From the NCBI RefSeq assembly GCF_026262505.1, contig NC_067208.1, forward strand, positions 7,449,962 through 7,513,961: a stretch of 64,000 nt of DNA. Direction: 5' to 3'. This stretch comes from Trichomonas vaginalis G3. Its lineage: Eukaryota; Parabasalia; Trichomonadida; Trichomonadidae. The notes below the pieces were generated by a model. The model was not told the DNA's origin, did not search any database, and saw only the letters and a program-made list of their open reading frames with translations. Positions 1 through 8,336 of this stretch are shown piece after piece (positions within the stretch are counted from its first letter, which is position 1; every line of letters begins with the position of its first letter). Both the position numbers and the translations under genes were made by a program.

Positions 1-1
1 T

Positions 2-448
2 GTTGCAAACTTCATTATGGTTTCAAACAATGCTGTTCCGATGAAGTTAGAAAGTTCTGACAGAAGATATGTAGTTGTCAGAACGTCAGAAGCTCATATG
101 CAAGATACAGAATATTTTGACGCTTTGTCAGAATGTTTGACATCTGACTTTTACAACCACTTGTTCTCATACTTTATGACATTAGATATTTCTAAGTTCA
201 ATCCAAGACAAATTCCACATACCGAAGAGAGACAAACATTGTTAGAAGCAAACAAGAGTGTATATGAACTGTTCATAGATGAAACTGACTTTGTGTCATT
301 AGATGAAAGGTCATTGTACGATTCGTATAAACAATATTGTCAAGAATATGGTTATATGACAGCGTCTAAACGAACATTCTTGGCAAATGTCAAAAGTCTT
401 TTAGATGTTCAGAATGGTATATATACAAAGAAAAATTTTTCTGAGTAA
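2..448 (+). CDS. D5-like primase-helicase, C-terminal part (cut by window edge)
   Basis: The frame is open to the left edge, so the ATG at 17 is probably an internal methionine. The visible start reads FIMVSNN, which fits motif C of superfamily 3 helicases (hydrophobic strand ending in asparagine), followed by a conserved SSDRRYVV segment typical of the D5/DUF5906 region of viral and plasmid primase-helicases. The remaining 100 residues are a charged helical tail as in that family. Family members unwind or prime DNA during replication of viruses and virus-like transposons, which suits a Maverick. Walker A and B motifs would lie upstream of the window. No frameshift is visible in this part. 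Family assignment rests on these short motifs. Confidence 0.7.
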   Translation, partial: VANFIMVSNNAVPMKLESSDRRYVVVRTSEAHMQDTEYFDALSECLTSDFYNHLFSYFMTLDISKFNPRQIPHTEERQTLLEANKSVYELFIDETDFVSLDERSLYDSYKQYCQEYGYMTASKRTFLANVKSLLDVQNGIYTKKNFSE

Positions 449-484
449 ATTTAAAAAAATATATTTTTTTATCCGATAGAAAAG

Positions 485-2302
485 ATGACAAAATTCATCT
501 CAGTAAACAAGTACATGTCAGGACTTAAAGAAGAACTAGACCCATTCACATATTTGAATGTTTATTTCTACCATTTTGAAAAGTCTTCATTCAGTAAAGT
601 TTGGAACATCGAACCAGTTAAGTTTAGGGCTGTACAAGATTTAAAAAAACATTGCCGGGTTACCGTAGAGGCCTAAAAAAATCGCGCCTCGGCGGCAAGC
701 CGCCTCGGCATTAAGAATGCGCATCTAAATTTTTATATGTCCTTCTTTCTTTTATTTTTCCCTTCCCTTTCTTTTCTTTTTCTTTTTTTTCCCTCCTCTT
801 GCTCTCATTTACCTTTTTTTTCCTTTTCTCATCATTTTTCAAAATTTTAAATTTTTATCAAAAATCTTGCCTATAAAAGCAGACTATGGAACCTTTTAAT
901 GCCTCTTAATCAATATTATACAGCATAAAGCATATTAAATGAAAGTAATTACGTATAAATTTATTTTATTATCTTATTTATTAATTCTTTAGCATGTATT
1001 GTTTAATATTAACTTTTCTGTACATTAAATATGATATCTCCAAAGTATGAATGCCTTGTAACGAAACGAAAACTTAATTTTATGTTGAATATTTGTCACA
1101 AACATTAGATTATTAAAATATATGTTGGATATCCCTTAGTATGAGACTTCATGACTCTTGTAGTCTAACGTGAGCTTTGGATTGCAAGCTCTGTGGTTAA
1201 CGAACATAAATTAATTGTAAAGTTTTCAAAATTTTTCATCGTTTCTATCAGCATCTATTTTTCCTTTAAAATAATATATTTGTATGAATACAATATTTAG
1301 TAATTTTTTTATTTCCCATAATTTCATTCAAAATTTCAGAAAAAATTAATTTCTATTCAATATTATTTCAGCTTCAAAACACTTCATTCTTATAGATGTT
1401 GATTCACTAAAGTGTGATACTCAATGTCTTATTTCAATGAAAATTGTTCTGCAAATTTATTTCACTTTTGACCTCACTTTTTCCGTAATTCAATTTTTTA
1501 CTTTTAATATTTTAGATCTTCATAATATCATTTGAAAAATTAACCATATAAAAAAATCAAGTTAACAATTCACTTTTTCCGTAATTCAAAAATCAAAAAT
1601 ATAAATAATATATCTTTTTATCAAATATTATTATTATATTCTATGAAAAATGAGGTCCGGAAATTTTGCGGATTCCCGTAACTCAATTTTACGGAAAAAG
1701 TGCAGTAAACTATTCAAAATACGGGAAAATTGGTGTAAACTAATGATTTTACGGTAAAATCACGGAAAGTCCCGGAAGAATATATGTGCCTATATGAAAT
1801 TATACAAAAATGAATCAAACGCATTTTAAAAGATTGTTCTTGTATTATAAATGCTATTCGCAGATTTATTAGTTGAAGAAAATTACCAAATTTTTGCCGA
1901 TTTACAAAAAATGATTTACAAAGCATATTTTTATAAGGCTTTAAAAATCTTTAAAATGTGACCGGTGACGGAAATCCATGGTAACCAACCGCGGTTCCCG
2001 TTTGGAATGCCATAGTTAAGTTTGCTATTGTGACTAAAAACGGTGCGAAATTTGAAGACTTAGACATAGAAGGTTTGTTAGCAGTCAAAGAAAGTTTTGA
2101 CAGAAGGTTTTCAAACCTTAAAGAAGGCAAAGCATACAAACTTGTTATACCTTATGAACCAAAGAAAGCAGACGACTATGAATATTATGAGTCTAAAGTT
2201 GTAGAAGTTCAAGGTAAATTGGGTAAAAGGATTTTAGAGTCTAAGCCAGTGTTTGCTCCTAAAGAGGAAGAGAACATTGACATTGACCCAGAAATGTTCT
2301 AA
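485..2302 (+). pseudogene. Small Maverick protein gene split by a hAT-derived element
   Basis: An ORF starts at ATG 485 and runs into the mobile element at 625. After the second target-site copy (2015-2022) the same frame resumes and stays open to the stop at 2300-2302, so with one target copy and the element ignored the two halves are in register. The original protein would be about 140 residues, with an acidic C-terminus ending DIDPEMF. I do not recognise its family. It lies 36 bp downstream of the primase-helicase gene on the same strand. As it stands the gene is disrupted; apart from the insertion I see no other lesion, which suggests the insertion is recent relative to the decay seen elsewhere. 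Confidence 0.8.
625..2014. mobile_element. Non-autonomous hAT element (internal deletion derivative)
   Basis: The 1390-bp element is flanked by a perfect 8-bp target duplication GTTAAGTT (617-624 and 2015-2022). Its ends are TAGGGCTGTAC at the left and, read inward, TATGGCATTCC at the right, a short imperfect inverted repeat typical of hAT elements. Bases 625-1418 match 20013-20804 and bases 1428-2014 match 23433-24018 of the longer element, with few differences. The 2.6-kb transposase-containing middle is replaced by about nine unrelated bases. It holds no credible gene; open frames in it are chance readings. Confidence 0.93.
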
Positions 2303-2318
2303 AAATAAAATTTTATTT

Positions 2319-2762
2319 TTACATGTCAAATTTCTTTTTCTCTGGAACTGGTTCAGGTTCTTTCTTCTCTTCTTCTACTTTCTTTTCTTTCTTCTTCTTT
2401 TCTGGTGGAGTTATGTCAAATTTCTCCGAACCATATTTATGTAAAAGTTCTTTGTCCTTTAATAGCTCTTCTATTCTGTTTTCTATTTCATCTTCAAGAA
2501 CAGCGCATGTGTCTTCTTTGCATTCTAAGAACTTTTGTTGGACTTCATCTTTCCAATCGGCGTCATCTCTGTCAACAAGTCTGTCATTGACAAATTTTAA
2601 GACTGCTCTGCTTAATGTTTTATGGTTCTTGTCATATTCCCAGAAACAGAACTTTAGAACAAATTCACCTTTCTTGTTTACACTATGTAAGATTTTATGG
2701 TCGACAGATGTTTTGCTGTCAAAAAGTTTGTCTCGAATATAGATAGCGAAATCGCTAGACAT
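2319..2762 (-). CDS. Hypothetical Maverick protein, lysine/glutamate-rich tail
   Basis: A 147-codon ORF starting MSSDFAIYIRDK. Residues 1-75 look globular; residues 75-147 are highly charged with a helical stretch and a low-complexity tail of K, E and P (KKKKEKKVEEEKKEPEP). I do not recognise the family. It is divergent from the packaging ATPase gene with a 36-bp gap and convergent with the interrupted gene ending at 2302. An overlapping plus-strand reading (2323-2742) is serine/phenylalanine low complexity and is its antisense shadow. The gene is intact. Confidence 0.7.
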   Translation of the reverse strand: MSSDFAIYIRDKLFDSKTSVDHKILHSVNKKGEFVLKFCFWEYDKNHKTLSRAVLKFVNDRLVDRDDADWKDEVQQKFLECKEDTCAVLEDEIENRIEELLKDKELLHKYGSEKFDITPPEKKKKEKKVEEEKKEPEPVPEKKKFDM

Positions 2763-2798
2763 TTTCTAAAAGATAAAAATTTTAATTTTTCTAAAAAT
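2763..2798. promoter_or_regulatory. Candidate bidirectional promoter gap with AGATAAAA motif
   Basis: This 36-bp AT-only gap separates the start codons of the 2319-2762 gene and the ATPase gene. It contains TAAAAGATAAAAAT; similar TAGATAAAA/GGATAAAA words lie just upstream of other Maverick starts (11831, 14179, 15667). Function is inferred only. Confidence 0.35.
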
Positions 2799-3671
2799 AT
2801 GTTAGAAAAAAAGTTTGCTGACATTGACAAGAAATTTGAGAATGTTTTAAACAAGAACAAGAGGAAGTTAGAAAATGCTCAGATAAAACCTATACATGAC
2901 AAGTTCTTATTTGCTCAGAATGGTATAACAGGTCTAATTGCACTACCTGGGTCGGGTAAGACTTTCACTTATCTTAAAATGGCTGCACAACAACAAGAAC
3001 TAGCTGAGAAGAACCCATTCTATGAGTTAGTTGTCATTTGTAGTACTTCGGGTCAATTTGACCAAACCGTCAATTCGTTCAAAGATATTATAAAGAAGTC
3101 TAAGTTAGTATGTATAAAGGATACTGAGTTGTTAGATTGGATAAAGAAATACCAAAGAAGAGTTTTGAAGTATAATGCTATAAATGAGTATATAAATTCT
3201 AAGTTTAAAGACCCAAATGAGGAAATGCAGAGAATATTAGAGAAGAAACACTTCAGAAACAAACAGAAAGAGATAGAATACATTTCGAAGAAATTGCAAT
3301 CGTACGATTGGAAAACGTACCCTCATAGATGTCTTCTTATCTTAGATGATTTCGCCTCTCATCCTTTGTTAAAGAACAGAGAACAAGATATGTGTCGAAT
3401 TCTTAAGAAGCTCAGACACTTTAACATTTCAGTCGTAATATGTGTACAGACAGCCAAGAGTTTAAGTAAGGATGTTAAAAGAATACTTACTGACATTATA
3501 CTTTTCCCCGGATTGTCCGAAGACGATTTCATGGAACTTATGAAAGAGTCCATGGCAGGTAAGTTTGACAGACATGAACTATGGGAGAAGTACAAAGTCA
3601 TACAAGACCCTCATACTTCTTTCAGAATTCATATCTACGCAAACAAAGTTCAAATTGTAAAAAGTCAATAA
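2799..3671 (+). CDS. Maverick A32-like genome-packaging ATPase
   Basis: Read from ATG 2799 the protein has 290 residues. A Walker A motif ALPGSGKT is at residues 48-55, a Walker B motif LLILDDF at 179-185, and the following strand VICVQT at 213-218 fits the sensor/arginine-finger region of FtsK/HerA-type packaging ATPases of the A32 group. In Mavericks and related viruses this ATPase is thought to pump DNA into capsids. An in-frame ATG at 2697 would overlap the divergent gene; 2799 is preferred because it sits just after the AT-rich gap. The gene is intact and ends 15 bp before the convergent KilA-type gene. It is one of the clearest signs that the region is a Maverick/Polinton. Confidence 0.88.
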   Translation: MLEKKFADIDKKFENVLNKNKRKLENAQIKPIHDKFLFAQNGITGLIALPGSGKTFTYLKMAAQQQELAEKNPFYELVVICSTSGQFDQTVNSFKDIIKKSKLVCIKDTELLDWIKKYQRRVLKYNAINEYINSKFKDPNEEMQRILEKKHFRNKQKEIEYISKKLQSYDWKTYPHRCLLILDDFASHPLLKNREQDMCRILKKLRHFNISVVICVQTAKSLSKDVKRILTDIILFPGLSEDDFMELMKESMAGKFDRHELWEKYKVIQDPHTSFRIHIYANKVQIVKSQ

Positions 3672-3686
3672 AAATAAAGAGTTCAT

Positions 3687-4463
3687 TTACTCTGCTTGTT
3701 TGAAGTTGTCAAAATACTCTGTTATTTTTTCCTTCAGTAGCGGCAAATCTTCTTTGAAGGTAAGTATTGTACAACCTTTCATATCATAGTGTGTTTGAGG
3801 TAACGTATCTTGAACTATTTGTTTCACATCTTCATTCGGTGTCATTGAAATCGGTAAGTTTTCGCGATAGAACCAATTTCTGTCAGATTTGTAAATCTTA
3901 GCAAGGTCGTAAAAGCTTTTGTTGTTTCTTCTGACTAAATGCAACATAACCATATCTCTGTCTTCTTCATTTTCCATCTCTTCAGTATATATCATATACT
4001 TATAGTTCTTTTCCTTTCCTTTTGGTACCGAACGTGGTATTCTTTTCTGAATGACTTCATCTTTTGCTTCAAGCTTGTTTTCCATCTCTTCACGTTCTTG
4101 TCTATGAATTTCGTCAAGAAGTCTGTAAATATACCAAGCATAACGAGGCGAAGCCCACATTGCAACAGCATTTACGAGAAGTCTATGTACATAATATCCT
4201 CTCAAACCGTTTGGCAATTTTTCACGATTTTCATAGAGTTTTGGCGACTGGGGTTTTTTACTTACTCGCTGTTCTTCACTGTTTTCATAGAGTTTTGGCG
4301 ACTGGGGTTTTTTACTTACTCGCTGTTCTTCACTGTTTTCATAGAGTTTTGGCGACTGCGGTTTTTTACTTACTCGCTGTTCTTCACGATTTTCATACGG
4401 AATCTCTTCTCTCGGTTTTCCGAGGGAAGCAAGCATATGAGGAAATTCATGAAATTTGGTCAT
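3687..4463 (-). CDS. KilA-N/MSV199-type protein with 18-residue repeats at the N-terminus
   Basis: The protein has 258 residues. Residues of the form YYVHRLLVNAVAMWASPRYA match the second half of the KilA-N fold (compare YIHPDLVHFVAEWCS in the neighbour at 5150-5833). After a helical linker, the C-terminus (KYMIYTEE, LHLVRRNNKSF) resembles the DUF3627-type domain that follows KilA-N in large-virus proteins. The expected first half of KilA-N (INATKM) is missing; in its place are three tandem copies of an 18-residue unit (QRVSKKPQSPKLYENSEE). KilA-N proteins are DNA-binding factors of phages and large DNA viruses. The frame is intact despite the repeat, because the 54-bp unit is a multiple of three. 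Confidence 0.75.
   Translation of the reverse strand: MTKFHEFPHMLASLGKPREEIPYENREEQRVSKKPQSPKLYENSEEQRVSKKPQSPKLYENSEEQRVSKKPQSPKLYENREKLPNGLRGYYVHRLLVNAVAMWASPRYAWYIYRLLDEIHRQEREEMENKLEAKDEVIQKRIPRSVPKGKEKNYKYMIYTEEMENEEDRDMVMLHLVRRNNKSFYDLAKIYKSDRNWFYRENLPISMTPNEDVKQIVQDTLPQTHYDMKGCTILTFKEDLPLLKEKITEYFDNFKQAE
4231..4400 (-). repeat. 54-bp coding tandem repeat, three units plus a partial
   Basis: TCATAG words recur at 4231, 4285 and 4339, with a diverged one at 4393, exactly 54 bp apart. The repeat encodes the 18-residue N-terminal unit of the KilA-type protein. Confidence 0.92.
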
Positions 4464-4744
4464 TTTTCAGCAAAAATAATGTTTAGGTGAAGAGGTGAGA
4501 TCTCACCCGTTTTCTCACCTAATTTTTCACCCAAGTTATTTTATAAACGTTTCACATGGTAAACGTTATTTTTTAAATTTTGTGAAAACTCAACGGTTTG
4601 ACACAAGCCATATGCCATTTTACTCAGAATTTTGTTGCTGAATTCAATAAAAATATATTTTAGGTGAAGAGGTGAGATCTAACCATCTACCCGACATTCT
4701 CGTCAAATACAAAAAAATGACACTTTTTCATTATATAACTGTTA

Positions 4745-4782
4745 TTTTTTGACGAAGTGAAGGTTTGCACTTCGTCAAAAAA
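4745..4782. terminator. Perfect 15-bp hairpin, candidate terminator or structural site
   Basis: Arms TTTTTTGACGAAGTG (4745-4759) and CACTTCGTCAAAAAA (4768-4782) are perfectly complementary around an 8-base loop. A second copy is at 6033-6070. Role unknown; it resembles a terminator, but that class is bacterial, so an origin or RNA-processing role is equally open. Confidence 0.55.
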
Positions 4783-4955
4783 TCCCTGAAATCATGTCTT
4801 TTATACAAAATAAAAAAAATAAATAAAATAAAACTAACTTTATTTTTTCTATCTTAAGGAAATTCATGAAAATTCAAGAGGTTAGAAAACGTGTTAGAAA
4901 ACGTGTTAGATCTAACCTCTTCACCTAAAATATATTTTTGGGTCCTTTACACTCA

Positions 4956-5055
4956 TTACGAAGAAGTCTTGACAAAACATTTACGAAGAAGTCTTGACAA
5001 AACATTTACGAAGAAGTCATGACAAAACATTTACGAAGAAGTCATGACAAATTCA
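4956..5055. repeat. 25-bp tandem repeat, four units
   Basis: TTACGAAGAAGTC(T/A)TGACAA recurs at 4956, 4981, 5006 and 5031 with a 25-bp period. It lies between the two KilA-type genes. Confidence 0.92.
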
Positions 5056-5149
5056 TGAGGGTGAGAAAACAGGTGAGAAAACGGGTGAGATCTCACCTCT
5101 TCACCTAAAATATATTTTGTGCTGAATTCAGCAAAAATAAATGGTTCAT

Positions 5150-5833
5150 TTACTCACAATATTTTTGTACAAAACGACCCCAAACTTTTAACTTCTTTTC
5201 TGCAGCTTCAAATGCTATCTTAGCGAGTTCATATTCTCTAAATTCTCTCTTTAAATCTTCTTGTTCCCATTGGTCTAGTTCGTATGGAGAATCTCTATAA
5301 CCATAACATATCTCACGTTCATGTTCTAATTGTTTTTCATGCATTTTCCTAACTTCTTGTTCGAACAAAGGTTTAGCATTCTCTACTGTATCTTCGAGTT
5401 CTTCTTCATCTAATTTCTCATGAACTTTCTTGTCTATGGAGTCCATAATATCTTTGACATAAAATGCATACTTTACAGAGCACCATTCAGCAACAAAATG
5501 AACGAGGTCAGGATGTATGTAAATACCTTTGAATTCATTTATAACGCCCTTAGTAAGCTCATAAAATGCTTGTTTTGAGGTTGAGCCACTTTTGGCTCGA
5601 CCGTATTCTTTCATCCAAAACTCAAGAATTTCCTGCATTTTAGCACTATTGAGAAATCTGTTTAAATGGTTTAACCTTCCCGCTTCTCTTGCCATCTTTG
5701 TTGCATTTATATAACCATCCTTGTCTCTACGTAAGACTTCAATATCATTATAAGTGCCTTTCGTGAATGTTTCGCCATTAGATTTGTTCGTGAATGTTTT
5801 TGCTTCGACTGACATTTCTGTTCTTACATACAA
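5150..5833 (-). CDS. KilA-N domain DNA-binding protein
   Basis: The protein has 227 residues. The KilA-N fold is complete: GYINATKMAREAG near residues 40-52, a helical NHLNRFLNSAKM segment at 55-66, and YIHPDLVHFVAEWCS at 105-119. The last 90 residues are a charged helical region, probably a coiled coil. KilA-N proteins bind DNA in phages, poxviruses and other large DNA viruses and also occur in Mavericks. A second methionine (MSVEAK) six residues in could be the true start. The gene is intact and sits between two repeat-rich spacers carrying similar palindromes, which are candidate binding sites (inference). Confidence 0.83.
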   Translation of the reverse strand: MYVRTEMSVEAKTFTNKSNGETFTKGTYNDIEVLRRDKDGYINATKMAREAGRLNHLNRFLNSAKMQEILEFWMKEYGRAKSGSTSKQAFYELTKGVINEFKGIYIHPDLVHFVAEWCSVKYAFYVKDIMDSIDKKVHEKLDEEELEDTVENAKPLFEQEVRKMHEKQLEHEREICYGYRDSPYELDQWEQEDLKREFREYELAKIAFEAAEKKLKVWGRFVQKYCE

Positions 5834-6302
5834 AATAAAAAAAATAAAAAAAAATAAAACTAACTTTATTTTTTCTATCTTAAGGAAATGTCAAAAATTT
5901 ATGATTTTCGAGAGTTTTAGACCATGTTAGAAAAGTGGTTAGAAATGAGGTTAGATCTAACCATCTACCTGACATTCTCGTCAAATACAAAAAAATGAAA
6001 AAAAATGACACTTTTTCATTATATAACTGTTATTTTTTGACGAAGTGAAGGTTGACACTTCGTCAAAAAAATCCCTGAAATCATATCTTTTATACAAAAT
6101 AAAAAAAAATAAATAAAATAAAACTAACTTTATTTTTTCTATCTTAAGGAAATTCATGAAAATTCACGAGGTGAAAAAAGAGGTGAAAAAACAGGTGAGA
6201 TCTCACCTCTTCACCTAAACATTATTTTTGGTGTAAATTTCATTGACTGACTGACTGACTGACGGCACAAAGTGGCTTAACGAAAACATTAATATATAAA
6301 AT
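5834..6302. repeat. Second intergenic repeat block
   Basis: No gene is visible. It repeats the 4720-4865 sequence, including a 15-bp hairpin at 6033-6070, and carries palindromes GGTTAGATCTAACC (5949-5962) and GGTGAGATCTCACC (6194-6207). About 70 bp at 6151-6222 recur at 6307-6378 with another palindrome at 6353-6366. A (TGAC)n run lies near 6245-6263. Confidence 0.85.
6033..6070. terminator. Second copy of the perfect 15-bp hairpin
   Basis: The arms (6033-6047 and 6056-6070) are identical to those of 4745-4782; only the loop differs (AAGGTTGA instead of AAGGTTTG). Confidence 0.55.
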
Positions 6303-6716
6303 TCATGAAAATTCATGAAAATTCACGAGGTGAAAAAAGAGGTGAAAAAACAGGTGAGATCTCACCTCTTCACCTAAATTATATTTTTGGTCCGGGAACA
6401 ACTTTCTCTCAATAGGGGCTGTAGCGTACTCTTTGCGTAAACGGTTCAGACCTTCTTCGAAGTCTTGGTCTCTCTTCGATTTGGACTGAGATTGAGATTG
6501 CTGGGGTGGAGCTTGCTGGAACATCCAAGGGTTGGGGAAGTAAGGCATAGGCTGAGGAGGGTAGTTCGGGAAGCCTTGTGGTGGGTAGTAACCTTGAGGT
6601 GGAAATTGGTAGAAATTCGGAGGTACTTGCTGGAACTGAGGTTGCTGAGGAGACTGTTGTGGTTCTTTAGGTTCCTCTGGTTTGGGAATGGACTCGGTTG
6701 GTGGGACGTCAGTCAT
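6303..6716 (-). CDS. Proline/glutamine-rich Maverick protein
   Basis: The ORF has 137 codons. Residues 1-75 are dominated by P, Q, F and Y (QQPQFQQVPPNFYQFPPQGY), an extended, probably disordered tract; residues 80-110 are charged and helical (QDFEEGLNRLRKEYA). The last 25 residues read into the 70-bp palindromic repeat, so the natural C-terminus may have been lost. Family not recognised. GC content is visibly higher than in the neighbouring genes. Confidence 0.5.
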   Translation of the reverse strand: MTDVPPTESIPKPEEPKEPQQSPQQPQFQQVPPNFYQFPPQGYYPPQGFPNYPPQPMPYFPNPWMFQQAPPQQSQSQSKSKRDQDFEEGLNRLRKEYATAPIERKLFPDQKYNLGEEVRSHLFFHLFFHLVNFHEFS

Positions 6717-6726
6717 CCGTTTGTGT

Positions 6727-7030
6727 CCTGTCGGATGGAAGAACTTTTCCTGTCGGATGGAAAAACTTTTCCTGTCGGATGGAAGAACTTTTCCTGTCGG
6801 AAGGAAATTTTTTTCCCTTTGTCCGGAAAATTTTTTCCTGTCGGAAGGAAAAACTTTTTCTGAAGTTCGACCAAAAAGTTCTCAATTTTCGAAAATTTGA
6901 ATGGTTTACGGACGGACAACTGGAAGAGTTCTTCCTGTCGTCGGGAAAAATTTTTCCCTTTGTCCGGAAAATTTTTTCCAGTTGTCGGGGAAAATATTTT
7001 CCTGTCGGATGGAAGGACTCGGAATGCAGA
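6727..7030. repeat. 22-bp minisatellite, degenerating outward
   Basis: CCTGTCGGATGGAAGAACTTTT starts at 6727, 6749, 6771 and 6793, exactly 22 bp apart; degenerate units continue to about 6860 and reappear at 6926-7025, partly inverted (CCGGAAAATTTTTTCC). Several open frames across it are products of the repeat, not genes. Confidence 0.9.
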
Positions 7031-7095
7031 AGGATTTGACGAGGGCAATTACTAATTGAAATTAACAACTGCGTAAAAGACTATTGCGCAAGGTC

Positions 7096-7413
7096 ATGAA
7101 GCCCAAGGTCAAGTTCACCGCTATTTCTGGAAGGGCTGCCTTGAATCTCGAGACTTCGACTGGAATTCCAATTCAAATACCAGAAAACACTCCTTTCGAC
7201 GACATAAAGGACGCCAAAGAGAAGCTCTTGTTAAGTTCTAAACAAACGTCCTTGGATAAAATACCAAACAAGGAGAACCCCTACCCATATGAAATTGGCA
7301 ATTCAGTCTCTCTTCGCTTCTCGGGTCAGCCATTCTACATAACTGTGAAGGCGACATCCAACCAGTTCAGTAAACATCTCATTTTAACTTCACTTTTTTA
7401 TGTTTTTTTGTGA
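7096..7413 (+). CDS. Hypothetical protein, possibly truncated
   Basis: Read from ATG 7096 the protein has 105 residues (MKPKVKFTAISGRAALNLET). Its first 90 residues have a balanced composition and more GC-rich codons than its neighbours; the end (LILTSLFYVFL) looks like read-through into AT-rich DNA after a lost C-terminus. Family not recognised. A Maverick virion protein fragment is possible but unsupported. Confidence 0.4.
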   Translation: MKPKVKFTAISGRAALNLETSTGIPIQIPENTPFDDIKDAKEKLLLSSKQTSLDKIPNKENPYPYEIGNSVSLRFSGQPFYITVKATSNQFSKHLILTSLFYVFL

Positions 7414-7486
7414 AAGTTTTAAAATAAATTGTTTTCATGAGTTTTCTACGATGTTAGAAAAAATGTTATTTTCTAATATCTCACAT

Positions 7487-8336
7487 TCAATACTTTTTCA
7501 GCACTTTTCCGTAGTTATATATGAAAGACAATTCGAGATAAAAGTCATAGTACAATGGAATAATATGTTGCACCATTTGTTGTGAACCAAACTTGAAAGT
7601 CAGAGAAACTGTTACTAGGTGGTTCGTAGAATTTAGAAGCAAAGTCATAAAAGTCCTTACCAATACATAGAAACTATTGTTGCTTGAACTGAAACTTGCA
7701 TGACACATAACATTTTGAGGGTCAAACACGTTTCTATAAACTGTCAAATCTGCTGGTGAAGTATAAATTTAAATGGACCATCTGGTGGTAATGGTTCGTT
7801 CTGGTTTAGTAACCGAAGAAATTGTGCCAAGAACGTTTGTCTACTTTCCAAATAAAAACCTGTATCTCTTGGAGGGTTAATTTCAATCTTTTGAAATGAA
7901 ACGGTGGAGTTCATCTTGTCATATTCTAGTTTCAGATAGTATGTTCCATTTAGTAAGAGTCGTATTTTCTCTGAATTCCAATAATATTTGTTCATTTGAG
8001 TTTGAAAGTCATTTAGAGTTTTCTCAAGACTTTCGTCTGAACGAACTGTAAAGATTCTCATTTCGTCAAATTTGTCTATTAGACCATCAGAACCTTTATA
8101 CTGCCCATGAAATATACTGCGAACATAAATGCGTTAGTTCTATTTGAAAACAAACTCTTCTAAATCCTATTGCCTTTGCATCTGAAGGACTTTGAAGCCA
8201 ACGAATTGGATAGTCAAACCTGTATGCTCGGGATGAAATTTCTTCATCTGAAATAGTCCTACCAGCATTTGTAAAGATATAGTCTAACGGTTTTTGTATC
8301 TGCTACTTTTGTTCTTTGTTTTTCAACCTGAAGCAT
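7487..8336 (-). pseudogene. Probable Maverick minor capsid (penton-like) gene, copy 1, frameshifted
   Basis: The start ATG is at 8336-8334, directly next to the polymerase stop at 8337-8339. Reading frames change several times: a RFDYPIRWLQSPSD segment near 8190, an ORF at 8061-7744 (LNGTYYLKLEYDKMNSTV) and another at 7747-7487 (FDPQNVMCHASFSSSNNSF, ending LELSFIYNYG). Each segment has a counterpart in the same order in the plus-strand gene at 14189-15033, so both descend from one gene of about 280 codons. Size and setting fit the Maverick minor capsid protein, but no diagnostic motif proves it. It is broken by at least three frameshifts. Confidence 0.6.

Larger units (their letters stand above)
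4464..5149. repeat. Intergenic repeat block with AGATCT palindromes
   Basis: This 686-bp gap has no gene. It holds repeated words GGTGAAGAGGTGAGATC and TTCACCTAAAATATATTTT, with palindromes GGTGAGATCTCACC at 4494-4507 and 5084-5097, GTTAGATCTAAC at 4905-4916 and a hybrid GGTGAGATCTAACC at 4671-4684. A stretch around 4720-4865 recurs nearly unchanged at about 5990-6150. Confidence 0.85.

Noticed and set aside
2323-2742. Plus-strand open frame rich in serine and phenylalanine
   Set aside because: Low-complexity antisense shadow of the charged minus-strand gene at 2319-2762.
6465-7068. Several overlapping open frames on both strands
   Set aside because: They arise from the 22-bp repeat and the antisense of the proline/glutamine-rich gene; no frame looks protein-like.
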